The translations under genes were made by a program, and so were the position numbers. A model generated the notes under the pieces. It was given only the letters and a program-made list of their open reading frames with translations, made no database searches and was not told the origin of the DNA. 64,000 nucleotides of DNA from Laccaria trichodermophora (Eukaryota > Basidiomycota > Agaricomycetes > Agaricales > Hydnangiaceae), in the NCBI GenBank assembly GCA_018417955.1, contig JACTVC010000002.1, positions 930,001 to 994,000 on the forward strand, written 5' to 3'. The number at the start of each line of letters is the position of its first letter. The stretch's first letter is position 1. This document shows positions 54,562-64,000 of the stretch, piece by piece.

Positions 54562-56527
54562 GTTCCTCGAGAGCAGTGTTGATTGCTGTGCGTTCTTGTT
54601 GGAGTAATGAATGGTCTGCTTTGGGAAGGGGTGTGGGGGCTTTTCCTTGCTGTAGAAGGAGCGACTCAGCTGGTGAGAGAGGCGCATCGAAGTCGCATAC
54701 GTATTGTCGGAGCGACTGAGGGATGACGATGGCAGGGAGTAGGAGGGACCTGTGGTGGTATTCTCCACGGGAGGGGCCATCAGCGGGATTTTCTTTGCTA
54801 GGGACATATCTCGTGTGGAAGGAGATGTCTTGCGCTTCAGAGAGGGTGTGGATGTGTTTGAATATGTCGTTGGTGGGTTTGTTCCTGCTCCTGCCTTTCC
54901 ACCAGCCCTCGACGACTCCTCTGTTGTCTCCAAAAACCTTGGTGTGCGTGCCTCTGGGTGCGGATGGTGCGAGTGTGAGGATGAGGAACCAGAAGCCCAC
55001 TGCTTCTGCCCAACCAATGTCTCTGCTGTTGGCCTTCCACCGTGGGAGGAGCCTCCATGCTCTCCATCTGTTGCCCACCGTGATCCCGATACCAACCTCC
55101 GAGCTAGCATCTGAGTAAGCGTTGGCGTCAACGATGGGGAAGGGTCCGGGGATGCTTCTGATGACGGCAGGCTGTGTGAGTCTTTCTTTCCACCATAAAA
55201 GGTCGCTAGGGGTTTGGCGGGGTGGGGAACGTGGGCAGAAAGGACGGTCATGGTGGCATAGTCCCATGAAGGCCTCCAGGTTGGTGAGGTACGCTCGTCC
55301 TGCGGGTACCACGTGGCAAGCGTGTAATAGCTTGCCGTATAGTTTTTGTGCCTCGTCCAGTGTGTGCTTCGGTTTGGATTCCCATTCCAGGATAGCCTGG
55401 AGATATTTCGCCTTCTTGTTCTCTGGTAGACTGACCGTGCGGTTAGCGAGGTCCCAGGAGAAACCGATGAAGGGGGCGACGGAGCTGAAGGGTATGTCCT
55501 TCTTGATCTCCCAGGGAATACCCAGGTCGTCGGAAAGAGCGTTGATGTCTGCCATGCAGTATGTGAACTGCCTGTCCTCAAGGGATCTGTGTGATGCTTG
55601 GGAGAGGTCCTGAATGGCACATGTAAGGTCCTCGTCGAATTCCTCTGGCTGGTCATTTGGCATGACTTCGCCTTTGAACCAGAGGCGCCCTCCATCGTGG
55701 ATCTCACCACCGTTGTCTGCAATGTGTTCTGCCCAACGTCTGCGTCTATGGTTGTACTCTTCGAGGTGCTGGCGGAGGACTCGAAAGAAAATATGGTCAT
55801 CCACCCATTTGGAGAGAGGACCAATACCGTGGAAGCGCATGATTTGTGCACCAGCATCTCCAAGGCGTCCGTAAAGGCCACCCCCTGAGGCCAGGCCAAA
55901 GCAATCCCGTGTGTCGATTGCGAAGCTGTCATCTTCATCAAGGCGGACGACGAGTCCTGGCCATTGGTCAGGCTTGATGGGGACGTTCCGGTAAGCCTCT
56001 TTGACGTCACGTATGGCAGCTTGTGAGCCTGGGGGGAGGCGATGAATGAGCAGACAGATGGTGGAGAATGTGCCCCACGTGCAGGGGTATTGATCAGAGT
56101 CAATGGAGCTGTTGATGGAAGAGATGGCGCCCAGAGGGGTGTGTGGGGATGATAGATTTTGGATAATCCGATATTTCCCCGGCTGCCCAGGTTTCGGAAT
56201 GATGCTGAGTGGGGACGTGTGGAAGGTGCCCAGCAGGGACTCGACTTCTGCTTGGGTGACAGGGCCCACGTATCTCCCTCTTTGAAACTCAGTCTGCACG
56301 ATTTCGTTGAACTCGGCTCTGTGTTCGTAGAGGGATGGACGGTTTGGTGGGGCAAAGGTTTGGGCAATGCGCCTGATGCCTGCATCAAAGCCAGCCCGGA
56401 GGTCTGCGGGGATATTGGGGTATTTGTGTTGCAGGCCGGCTGCGAGTAGGTGTTTTTGCCATGCTTCTGGGTGGTAGGGCGATGCTGCATCAAGCCTTTT
56501 GTGCTCGAGGACAGTCTTGAGCTCCAT
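54515..56527 (-). CDS. Ngaro reverse transcriptase-RNase H
   Basis: 670 aa from the ATG at 56527, overlapping the end of gag by 38 nt. The reverse-transcriptase part shows KYRIIQNLSSPHTPLGAISS, AIRDVKEAYRNVPI (first catalytic Asp), GLASGGGLYGR and KWVDDHIFF (the YxDD box as WVDD). It is followed by a long connection and an RNase H domain, with ANAYSDASSEVGIGI, IGWAEAVGFWF and KVFGDNRGVVEGWW giving the acidic residues. The open frame extends further upstream without an ATG, so a frameshift from gag is an alternative to re-initiation. No methyltransferase-like domain typical of DIRS1 is seen, which supports the Ngaro assignment. Confidence 0.88.
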   Translation of the reverse strand: MELKTVLEHKRLDAASPYHPEAWQKHLLAAGLQHKYPNIPADLRAGFDAGIRRIAQTFAPPNRPSLYEHRAEFNEIVQTEFQRGRYVGPVTQAEVESLLGTFHTSPLSIIPKPGQPGKYRIIQNLSSPHTPLGAISSINSSIDSDQYPCTWGTFSTICLLIHRLPPGSQAAIRDVKEAYRNVPIKPDQWPGLVVRLDEDDSFAIDTRDCFGLASGGGLYGRLGDAGAQIMRFHGIGPLSKWVDDHIFFRVLRQHLEEYNHRRRRWAEHIADNGGEIHDGGRLWFKGEVMPNDQPEEFDEDLTCAIQDLSQASHRSLEDRQFTYCMADINALSDDLGIPWEIKKDIPFSSVAPFIGFSWDLANRTVSLPENKKAKYLQAILEWESKPKHTLDEAQKLYGKLLHACHVVPAGRAYLTNLEAFMGLCHHDRPFCPRSPPRQTPSDLLWWKERLTQPAVIRSIPGPFPIVDANAYSDASSEVGIGITVGNRWRAWRLLPRWKANSRDIGWAEAVGFWFLILTLAPSAPRGTHTKVFGDNRGVVEGWWKGRSRNKPTNDIFKHIHTLSEAQDISFHTRYVPSKENPADGPSRGEYHHRSLLLPAIVIPQSLRQYVCDFDAPLSPAESLLLQQGKAPTPLPKADHSLLQQERTAINTALEEHARAIFSQTQHWLNS

Positions 56528-58269
56528 GAGTCGAGTTGCCGCATCCTGAGCATTCGTGGCGGGAGTCGTGGGTGGTTGCTGAGCACCCGTTTGGCCGCTG
56601 CCAGTCGGAGCATAGAATATTTCCCGCTGGGTTGACGAGGCGGCCGTTGTTGTTCTTCTTGCATCGAGCAGGGGAGCCGTCCCACAGGGTGTCGGACTCG
56701 CATTTGAACACGTTGTGGGGGCCACGACCAAGACAGATGGTGCAGGCAGAGAAGGCCCCACTTCCGGCTGCACCTGCCTGAAAAAACCCCGTGCCGGACT
56801 TTGTGACGCGACGCCGTTTGGTATCTCTGGTGGGAGAATTCTGTTTTGGCTGCTGTAGAGGGCTGGGGGAGTGCTGGCCCCGTTTTGTCAGGCGGTTGGC
56901 AAGGTGCCTGTTTCTTCCATGGGATTCTTGATCTGGAGGGGGCGATGGGGAGCGGCCTCGTTTTTGACCATGCGTGCGAGAAGCCTTGGTGGGGTCTGCA
57001 ACCAGAGTGGTATTAGCTAGCTTCTCTTCAAGCCTGATGATAGCCAAGCGTGGGGAGCAAGGGGAAGGGGAGCGCATGTCGTGGGAAGCAGCATGCATAT
57101 GCGTATGTACATGTCAGGGTGCATAAGTATGTACAATGGTGGGCAAAGGGTGCGTAATTTACACAAAAGCGGATAGTTAAGGTACCGCAGGAGCATATGG
57201 CACATGTGGTGCAGGATGGCATGGGCGGTGCGTGGGCGCATGCGATGCATGGGTGCATGGTGCATGTGCAGCGAGGGATGCATGGTGCAGACAAGTGTGC
57301 GATGGCGAAATGTCAAGGTTGGGAGTAGGGGGGAAACAAGATATGTCAGCCTTGGCAGGATACCCTGAAGGGTGAGGGGGTTACTGACCTGAGGACACCT
57401 TCGTCGCGCCGGGCATTCCAAATCTTCGTCCCAATAGCATCGACGCGCCTGTCATTGATGTTGCTTATGTCAAAGACATCTTCATCGTCGTCGGCATTCC
57501 TGAGGGCTTCGTGCCACTCGCGCCGGACTTGGGCTTGGTAGTGAAGGAGGATGGTGTCGCCATCGATTTCATGGCGCGTGGGGTGGGCATCGAGGTTGAG
57601 GTAGAACTCGGCGAGCATGATGACGAGGTATTCAGGCCAACCGGCCTGGGACATGTGATGCAGTAGGGTGGTTTTGGCGAGTGACACTTGACACCAGGTG
57701 AGGTTCTCGTCGGGGACCGCTTTGTTGGATGGTTTGTGGGAGGCCATGGGCTTGAGCAGCAAGGTTTCATCGGCTTTGGTGAATGTGAAGGCGTCCTGGG
57801 CAATAGTGCGGTCGATTGTCAGGGCTTCGGTGCACCCTTCCTGGGTGAAATAGTATAGCTCGACGTATTCTCGTTCTTCTAGCTTGTGGATGGCGTAACG
57901 TGAGGGGCGAAGCCGCACGGTGTTCTTCACGAGCTTGTTGGGAGCGACGTTCTTGAGTTTGGGCTTCTTCTTCTCCTTCTCCTTTCTTTCTGTCTCCTCC
58001 TCCTTTCTGCGTTCCTCGAGCTCGAGTTGTCGCTCGCGTTCTCGGGCGAGGTCGGCCTCCACCTCTTCGGCTTCGTCCTGCCTGACTTGCTCGTCCCATG
58101 CTGCTTTCTTGGCGTTGTTCTCAACGTTCCAGGCATCTGAGAGGCGGGTGGCGATGGCCTCCTTGTCGACTCCTTCCGCCGCTGCAAGGGCAGTGCAAAG
58201 GGCGTCGTATGCCGCAGACGCGAAATCTGGCCTCACTTCCAAGTTAGGGTCCAGAGTAAGACGTGGCAT
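56490..58269 (-). CDS. Ngaro gag-like protein with two zinc knuckles
   Basis: First exon 58269-57389 (starts MPRLTLDPNL). A proposed intron 57388-57034 (GTCAGT..ATCAG) and second exon 57033-56490 give 1425 nt, 474 aa. The N-terminal half has a long charged coiled coil (ERERQLELEERRKEEETERK). The C-terminal part is Arg/Ser/Pro-rich and ends with two CCHC knuckles: C-x2-C-x5-H-x4-C (CTICLGRGPHNVFKC) and C-x2-C-x4-H-x4-C (CSGCGNSTHGAQDC). This is the expected nucleic-acid-binding layout of a gag protein. If the intron is not spliced, the first exon ends alone at a stop at 57346 and the zinc knuckles start separately. Confidence 0.75.
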
Positions 58270-58356
58270 CTGTGGGGCAGGAAATGGTGAGTGTGCTTTT
58301 GCAAGAAAAGGGAGAGTACTGGTGTGGGGAAAAGGTGCTTTTAACGAGAGTGGGTA

Positions 58357-58511
58357 GAAAAGGAAAGAGGCCCGTCAGACGACCTCAGAGGGGTGGTGAC
58401 TGTCGTGGTAGAAAGAGAGAAGGTGATTTCTACCCTGACTGTCACATGCCCTATACTAAGACCACGCCCTGACTCTTCACTCGTTCCTCGCTACGTCCCA
58501 GGGCAAAAATC
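58357..58511 (-). repeat. Ngaro repeat A1
   Basis: 155 bp, matching A2. Its outer end (sense GATTTTTGCCC) is the 5' terminus of the element, next to host exon 3 at 58512. It probably contains the element promoter, because gag begins 88 bp downstream. Confidence 0.9.
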
Positions 58512-59727
58512 CCAATGACACCGATCTCCCAGGACCTGCGCTCGACTCCTCCAACTGCACGATGTTATGCTGTACAACCCTTAGCTGATTATCGAGGTCT
58601 TCTTGTCGTGCACGGCGAACCTCCTCCTGTGTTCCTGAATCATTCAAAAGGGATGGCAGCAGAGGAGAGGCTGTACGGTTGTTGCTACTAGCACCGAGTG
58701 CACTTGAATTTGAAGTTGACGGTAAAGCTTTTTCTGCCAAAGATGGCATTCGGTGGTTATTATGCATGTTGGCCTGGTTGTTAGTATTGGAAAACTCGCC
58801 ATCAGGTGCTGTGACGGTGGCCATGAATTGCGTTATTCTATGCTCGGGATCGGGATCTCCGTTTCCCTTGACATAACAACCTCCCCAACGACAGAACAAA
58901 AGGGAGATGACAAGGGTCAACAGCGTAATTCCACCGGCTATGCCACCAACGACGGCGCCTACTGAAGTCCTCCGAGTCCGAGCTGGTGCACCCATAACGG
59001 TGGTAGATGGTGCCTGAGACATAGTCGTCGCCGTGGACAGCGATGATAGCAACGAAGTGGTGGTCGAAAGACCATTGTCATAGCTGGGTGAAAAAGAAAA
59101 GAGTAAATTAAAAAGCAGCAGTAAATCGGTGAATCCGGCTTACGTGTAGATTGCGTAGTCGAAGTTGACGTATATGGGCCCATAGGTTCCCGAGGTAGAG
59201 ATGAACAGTGTATGGAGAGTGTTTGAGAGGTTACTTTGAGAAAAAGCCAACACATCATATTGGATTTTGCTGACATCGCTCCTGAAAAGTACCGGTTGGT
59301 TGTTGTCAAGTGTGAAGTTGGCGCTGTTGAGAGTTAAGGGGGAAGAATTGAAGTGTCCGAGGATGAAAAACACATAGATTGCGGTTCCTGTTGACCGTCG
59401 ATCAGGATATCGAAACAGACAGATCCTATGATACCTACCATTGAACTGCATGTTGATTCCCGTCGTCGGATCGCCGACGTGATAGGTCGCCGCAGTATAT
59501 GTGCCGTCGAACACCTGGGACGTGTCGGGAAGAATAGAACACGTGTCGCACGATTGCTTATTCCAGGCGTCCTGGCTCGGATAGTAATTTACTAGACGGT
59601 GTGTCACGGAGTCACCGAGCTGGTCGTCAATTGTCCCATTCACGATGACGGCGGCGACCTTAGAAGGCCACAAGTAAATGGTGATAAAAGCGTGGCCTAG
59701 CGCCGCGCCCAGACGCATCAACTTCAT

Positions 59728-61638
59728 GAGGATGAGGAAGATTCACGAGGATATGCCGGGGCAGCCTTTAGGGTGGCGCCTGATAAGTCAAAAGGAGAAT
59801 TGAAAGTGGGCCCTGGCTCCTCGGGTCGCTTCACAGTCTGGGGTGCCTCAGCTGAGAGTCAATGCAGTCATATAAAGACTCAACGTTCAACGTTCAACCA
59901 TCACATTGATCCAGGAATCGCGGCAGAACTTTAGAGGATCAGACTTGCTGTCAAGGAGCTTACCGTCTCGATACAGTCCTTCTACTTTGCGTAGACTCGT
60001 TCTAAACGCGGTTTTCTTAGCCACCGATTGGCTGGTCCGGACGTCGACATCATTATACATCCGTATGGCCATCAAGCAACCAGTTTCGGTTGGAGGAATA
60101 GAAGCTCCTTTTACAGACTCAAAACTGATCTATACACTGAGGTGTGCACCGCACATTGCGCGGTCTCAGCCTTGTTTCAACCAATATACCTCTTAAATGA
60201 TTGTCAACCCACCTTCTTTTTGCCCAGCGATTTTCCCCTACCTGCCACAGCTACGACCCTGTGAGCGATGTCGGCCTCGCCTGCTCGATGGGTCGTAGTA
60301 GACGATGCTGATAGCAGCATCAACTACACCAGACCCTGGTTTAAAGCCTCGTCCAATGAGAAAGTAATCGCCTTTTTTTCTCCGGTTCATAAGTCGGTTG
60401 TTGGGCTGCGGGGGAAAGATCAGAATATCAATCAAACGAGGAGGGATAATGCAAACCATGTCCGAAACCATTTTCCAATCTGCAACCTCTTCCCTCTTAT
60501 CTGTCCGTTTGAACCCATGGGAAAGGGACTGAGATATTACAGTCAAGTATTTCTGTATTTTCCTAATGGTCGGTGCTGGTTCCGAGTCGAGAACGGGTTT
60601 AAGATATTCAGTTTGAGTCGCCATTCAGAAGTAAATATTTTCGGGTTTGATGGCTGGGGTAGTCGTTGTCTAAGCCCAGTCAACCAGGATAGATGAGGAA
60701 ATCGACGTCATACCTCCATGCATGATACCAACATCAGCGATTGCTCAAACGTGATGCGCTGAACAATATGAACAGGCAGACGCTCAGAGTGAACAGGCGG
60801 ACGCTCCGAGTCGTGACTCGTTCGCGTCATGCTGGCGTGCTCGGACGATAGATGCGATCCAGCGGTAGTTTTCTCCCAAATCTTGCCATGATACGCTGGA
60901 AGATTCAAAGTCACATCAAGGTCGTGGATGACCTTGAGAATAGGGAGTTCCACGGTCTTCGCATGTTCTGAGGCAGCGATAGTAGTGTACATCTTCAAGT
61001 CTTAGTTGACGGTAAAGTAATCTTCTCCCAGACGAGAGCTCAGCGCTCAGCCTCCGACCAATTCAAAACTCTGCACCCATGATTCCATTTGTGGTTTAAT
61101 CCTAATTTTAAACCAGAGGTGTTGGTGGTGGGAACACAGATGGTACATACCTGAGCCCAAGGTGTGCCTCGTCCCGGAAAACCTCTAGAATCAGTCGCAA
61201 AGAATATAAATGGCACAGTGTCTTATGTACGTCTCTGGACCGTGGTGGGCTTCGATGCTATTTGGCCCTGCGACGTGTGATGTAGTTTGTTGAGTGGATA
61301 CGCCATGTGAACTCTACCGTCTCTACGCACTAAGGTAGCGGACAGCCATACCTCGCTAACGTCACGTGAGGTGACATTTTGGTGACATTTCAGTCCTAAA
61401 CGGGTGAACTTGAATGAAAACATGGATATTAAGACAACGGAATCCAAAGCTGTAAAAGCAAGAAGAACATTTTGTTCATATTAGTATCGATAGTGTATAT
61501 ACAAGTTTCTGGAATAAAATAACAAGATCTGAGAGAGGAGTTCCAAATATACAGCTGTATGCTATGCTGGTCATCAAGAAAGCTGCCAGGAGATAGATTA
61601 AGTCAGTAATATGATAGTTACCAAGAATGAGGGAAGGA
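59728..61638. other. intergenic; includes a small tandem duplication
   Basis: About 1.9 kb. Promoter region of the interrupted membrane-protein gene, then unassigned sequence. A 96-codon minus-strand frame (60998-60708) contains a 21-bp tandem duplication (GAACAGGC.GACGCTC.GAGT, 60771-60812) and matches no family I know. The part next to 61638 may belong to the transposon that carries the transposase. Confidence 0.4.
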
Positions 61639-64000
61639 TCAAGTGATTTTTGCCTTCTCAAGGTCATCCATTAGGCTATCAGGAAGCACTCGGTGACCCT
61701 TGTACTTCCTGGCTGCCCATGCTGCTTGTCGGCCGTTGAGACCTTTAACATAGGCATCCATAAATTTTTGAGAGCGATTAGAGAAGCTATAAGATTTTAT
61801 TGTTAGGTAATTTTTTTTCGAAGGGAAATAAGACAAACCGTCGCATTTGTGCAAGAGAAATTGAATCAAGCGCAGCTAGCGCGTACTTTTCAAGAACTTC
61901 TTCCTTCGAGGATGGTGGGTTTAAGCGATAAATCCTCTTGGCGTAGCCCCAGCACTGCTCAATAAAATTTAATTCACAGTGAAATTTCGGAAGATATATC
62001 AACCTGAATCCACGAGCGTTGCAGGCGTTTTCGAGAATGGTGGGAACGTGCGTGAAATCGGGTTGATTGTACAGAACCCGGCGACAACAACAATCAATAG
62101 CCGGTGGAGCGCATTTGAAGTTCTTGCATTCCGCACGGAGTTTCGACTCCTTAACAAGTCCACGCTCCTCCAAGATGTACGCCATTCCCTTGAACACGCC
62201 GGCGCGAGGATGACCTTCTGAGAAATACAGCGCTTGGGGAGTCCCATCAGCAAAGCGCGCATTACCCATTTTGATTTTCTCCTTGGCAGTTGTTCCGTCA
62301 GGTAGGTGAACCGGATTTCCTGTATTGTCACGCTTTGTAACTTCAACCCCCCAGTTATGTCCTTCCTTTGGGATATTCTTTGGCATCCGACGAGCCGAAA
62401 GCGAGCCATCCGGTCTTTTCAGATGCGTGGGCGCGTTGTCATAAATGAAAACGTGCTCATACTCAGGGTACCACTCCGTGAGTATGTCCATTGCATGGTT
62501 GGCTTGGTTAACGATGTCATCTGCCGTCATATATCCATCACGGTTCTTCCCTGGCTTCATGATTATGCGAGCGCTTTGTTTCCCATCTGGCGACTGGAGC
62601 CAACCAAATTTGGCTGACACAAACTCGCCAATCATCAACGACGCGCCCTCTCCTTTTGTGTATGGTTTTGCCGGGGAATCCTTGTGGTACCACCCACGCG
62701 GCGTACGATCGTTTGCATAGAATATGCACTCGTCGTTGAACCAAGATATGACTGTTTTTCCATCAGGTCGAGGACCATGTTCCTTCTCATTCTCTTTGCT
62801 CCAGTTTTCCATTCGAGCTTCAAGCGCTTTCCATTGTGGTAAGAAAGTGTGGTCCCGGTAATAAACGACGTCCTCGCGCTCATGACCATCTGCATATTGA
62901 CCTTTCTTTGCAGTGCGGAATCGGTAACCCAGTGCATTCAGATATCGACGCGCCGTCCGTTCAGAAATCGCTTTCGTAATGCCATGTTTCTGTTTCACCT
63001 CTTCCCGAGCAAGAAAACTGACCACCTTTTTTGCCGAGACATCCTTTCCGATTTCCTGGAGATACAAATTGATGTCCAGGGATAAATCCTCATCAATGAG
63101 CATCGATTGGTTCCAATCTCCATAGGGATTAACCGGAAGAAAGGTACGATCATCCAGGAATTTCCGCACCAGCGCGGTAAGTTGACGCGCGCAATAACGA
63201 CCTCTCCCCATAGAGACAGTAGCTTGGAGGGCAGATGCACCCCATTTTCCGTATGTATGTGAGTGGGGGATTGTGTAAAAATTCAGCATGCTGACCATGC
63301 CTTGCACCTTTTTTCGAACGAAGAGATCCAGGCCGGGATCTTTGTGTCCAGCACCTGTTTTTCGTGGGGGATCAAGAATCTCTTTCAAATCTTTCAGGGC
63401 AGCCCTGGCTTGGTCTAATGTAGGGGCTTGGCGTTGCTTCCCATCTCGAATTTCTTTCATTTCTGGGAGGTCTTCATGAAACAATATGTGAGTGATTTCA
63501 AATTTTTCCAATAGCTCGAAGATCTATTTTACCTGCATCTTCACCTATTTCTTCATCCTCTACATCCAGGGAATGGGCCTCTTCCTTGTCGGCATCCTGA
63601 TCCTTTTCATCCCAGGGGTAGGTACCTGTGAAAAACTCTGACACAGGTTTCTCGATCTGGATTGATTGATATCTGGGTGCCAAAAGGTCTGCCGTATGCG
63701 GTACAGGGATCTGGCATTGAAAGGAACCAAGGAACATGTCAATGCAATCCTGTTGACTTTGACCCTGGTTCATCACAGAAGACGGCCGTAATGTGGGGTC
63801 TGACCCTGACGCATCAATGTTCTGTTTCCGTGCAGCCGACGCGTTTTCTGACGCGTTTTTTGAAGGTTTATCTGTCGTAACACCATTCTAAACAGCTTAA
63901 ATACGACAGAACACATTTAAGATGGATCTCTAGCCTCACCTTTTTACCACCTGTGAGCTTTTTTCTCTTCACCGAATTCTCATCCTTTTCCCATGGATTT
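61639..64000 (-). CDS. Tc1/IS630-type DDE transposase, 5' end outside the window
   Basis: Exons in the window: 64000-63951 (partial), 63871-63545, 63471-61839 and 61786-61639. Introns of 79, 73 and 52 bp keep phase, and about 719 residues are visible. A helix-turn-helix-like region (AISERTARRYLNALGYRFRT) precedes the catalytic core. The triad is D in VISWFNDECIFYAND, D in HVFIYDNAPTHLK, and E in LPKFHCELNFIEQCWGYAKR. The C-terminus reads RSQKFMDAYVKGLNGRQAAW. This form of DDE transposase is widespread in mushroom genomes. No premature stop or frameshift is needed, so it may be functional. Terminal inverted repeats were not identified. Confidence 0.8.

Larger units (their letters stand above)
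52500..58511 (-). mobile_element. complete Ngaro-like tyrosine-recombinase retrotransposon
   Basis: Read on the minus strand the order is A1 (58511-58357), gag, RT-RNase H, tyrosine recombinase, B1 (53217-53001), A2 (53000-52846), a 129-bp spacer and B2 (52716-52500). Both A copies are 155 bp and both B copies 217 bp, and I see no difference between them. This split-direct-repeat layout defines the Ngaro group of DIRS-like elements, which integrate a circular intermediate with a tyrosine recombinase and make no target duplication. A 2-bp GA (plus strand TC) is shared by the host junctions and the B1/A2 join, consistent with a crossover core. All three genes are open, so it looks recently active. 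Confidence 0.9.
52294..59727 (-). pseudogene. single-pass membrane protein gene split by a Ngaro-like element
   Basis: Exons 59727-59439, 59387-59144 and 59083-58512 are followed by the 6-kb element and then the rest of exon 3, 52499-52294. Without the element the three exons total 1311 nt, one open frame of 436 aa. The N-terminus looks like a signal peptide. The outer domain of about 190 residues has several N-glycosylation sites (NGTIDD, FNSSP, NLSNTL). A single membrane helix follows (VGAVVGGIAGGITLLTLVIS). The cytosolic tail contains an acidic predicted coiled coil (EAEIIEEEMQSL) and a DDRPPGYTP motif, encoded beyond the insertion. The family is common in mushrooms as an uncharacterised transmembrane protein. 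As found, translation would run into the element and stop about 10 codons after the junction, losing the coiled coil and tail end. Confidence 0.8.

Noticed and set aside
53332..56703. Treating the 1123-codon frame as one giant protein
   Set aside because: Only the last 409 residues are coherent recombinase. The upstream part overlaps the RT-RNase H gene in a different frame and has no domain.
63498..63545. Frameshift in the DDE transposase
   Set aside because: A GTGAAG..CATGAAG intron (63472-63544) with a branch-like TCACTCAC joins the frames exactly.

Overview
The window looks like nuclear DNA of a mushroom-forming basidiomycete (Agaricomycetes). Genes carry many introns of about 45-75 bp with GT..AG ends. 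Several proteins belong to families that I know mainly from that class: a DUF6699-like protein, F-box proteins, a protein with the N-terminal module often found on agaricomycete NLR-like proteins, and a Ngaro-type tyrosine-recombinase retrotransposon. No rRNA, tRNA or CRISPR array was seen. All gene models were spliced by eye. Where exon lengths are given, the phases were checked and the spliced total divides by three unless stated otherwise.

Layout: 1-2.7 kb holds a decayed gene and a five-exon zinc-finger gene. 2.7-12.7 kb is AT-rich and transposon-filled. It has two large palindromic TA-flanked elements, a broken copy of a multicopy fungal exonuclease-like family hit by a hAT-type MITE, and a three-level nest (Tc1-like remnant containing a hAT MITE containing another TA-flanked MITE). 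12.7-16.4 kb holds an F-box gene and two cyclin-like genes on the minus strand. 17.2-20.9 kb holds a 15-exon trehalose-6-phosphate phosphatase (TPS2 type). 22.5-29.2 kb holds a membrane protein, an F-box-like gene and a long disordered Gln/Lys-rich protein. 31.7-35.4 kb holds an uncharacterised multi-exon gene and a repeat-bearing DUF6699-like gene. 36.1-38.4 kb is an inverted second copy of the F-box/cyclin segment, in which F-box is intact and cyclin is broken. 40.1-41.4 kb encodes a Zn2Cys6 regulator. 44.4-47.5 kb encodes an NLR-associated N-terminal module fused to TPR-like repeats. 48.8-50.1 kb encodes a secreted tyrosinase and 50.9-51.7 kb a macro-domain-like protein.

The most striking structure is at 52.3-59.7 kb. 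A complete Ngaro-like element of about 6.0 kb, with split direct repeats A1...B1-A2...B2 and gag, RT-RNase H and tyrosine-recombinase genes all open, sits inside the last exon of a single-pass membrane protein gene. Removing the element with a shared 2-bp core leaves the host exons in one frame (1311 nt), which fixes the boundaries and suggests a recent insertion. The right edge (61.6-64.0 kb) carries an apparently intact multi-exon DDE transposase that runs off the window.

Apart from trehalose metabolism the genes do not form an obvious pathway. The region reads as an accessory, rearranged segment shaped by mobile elements and local duplication.
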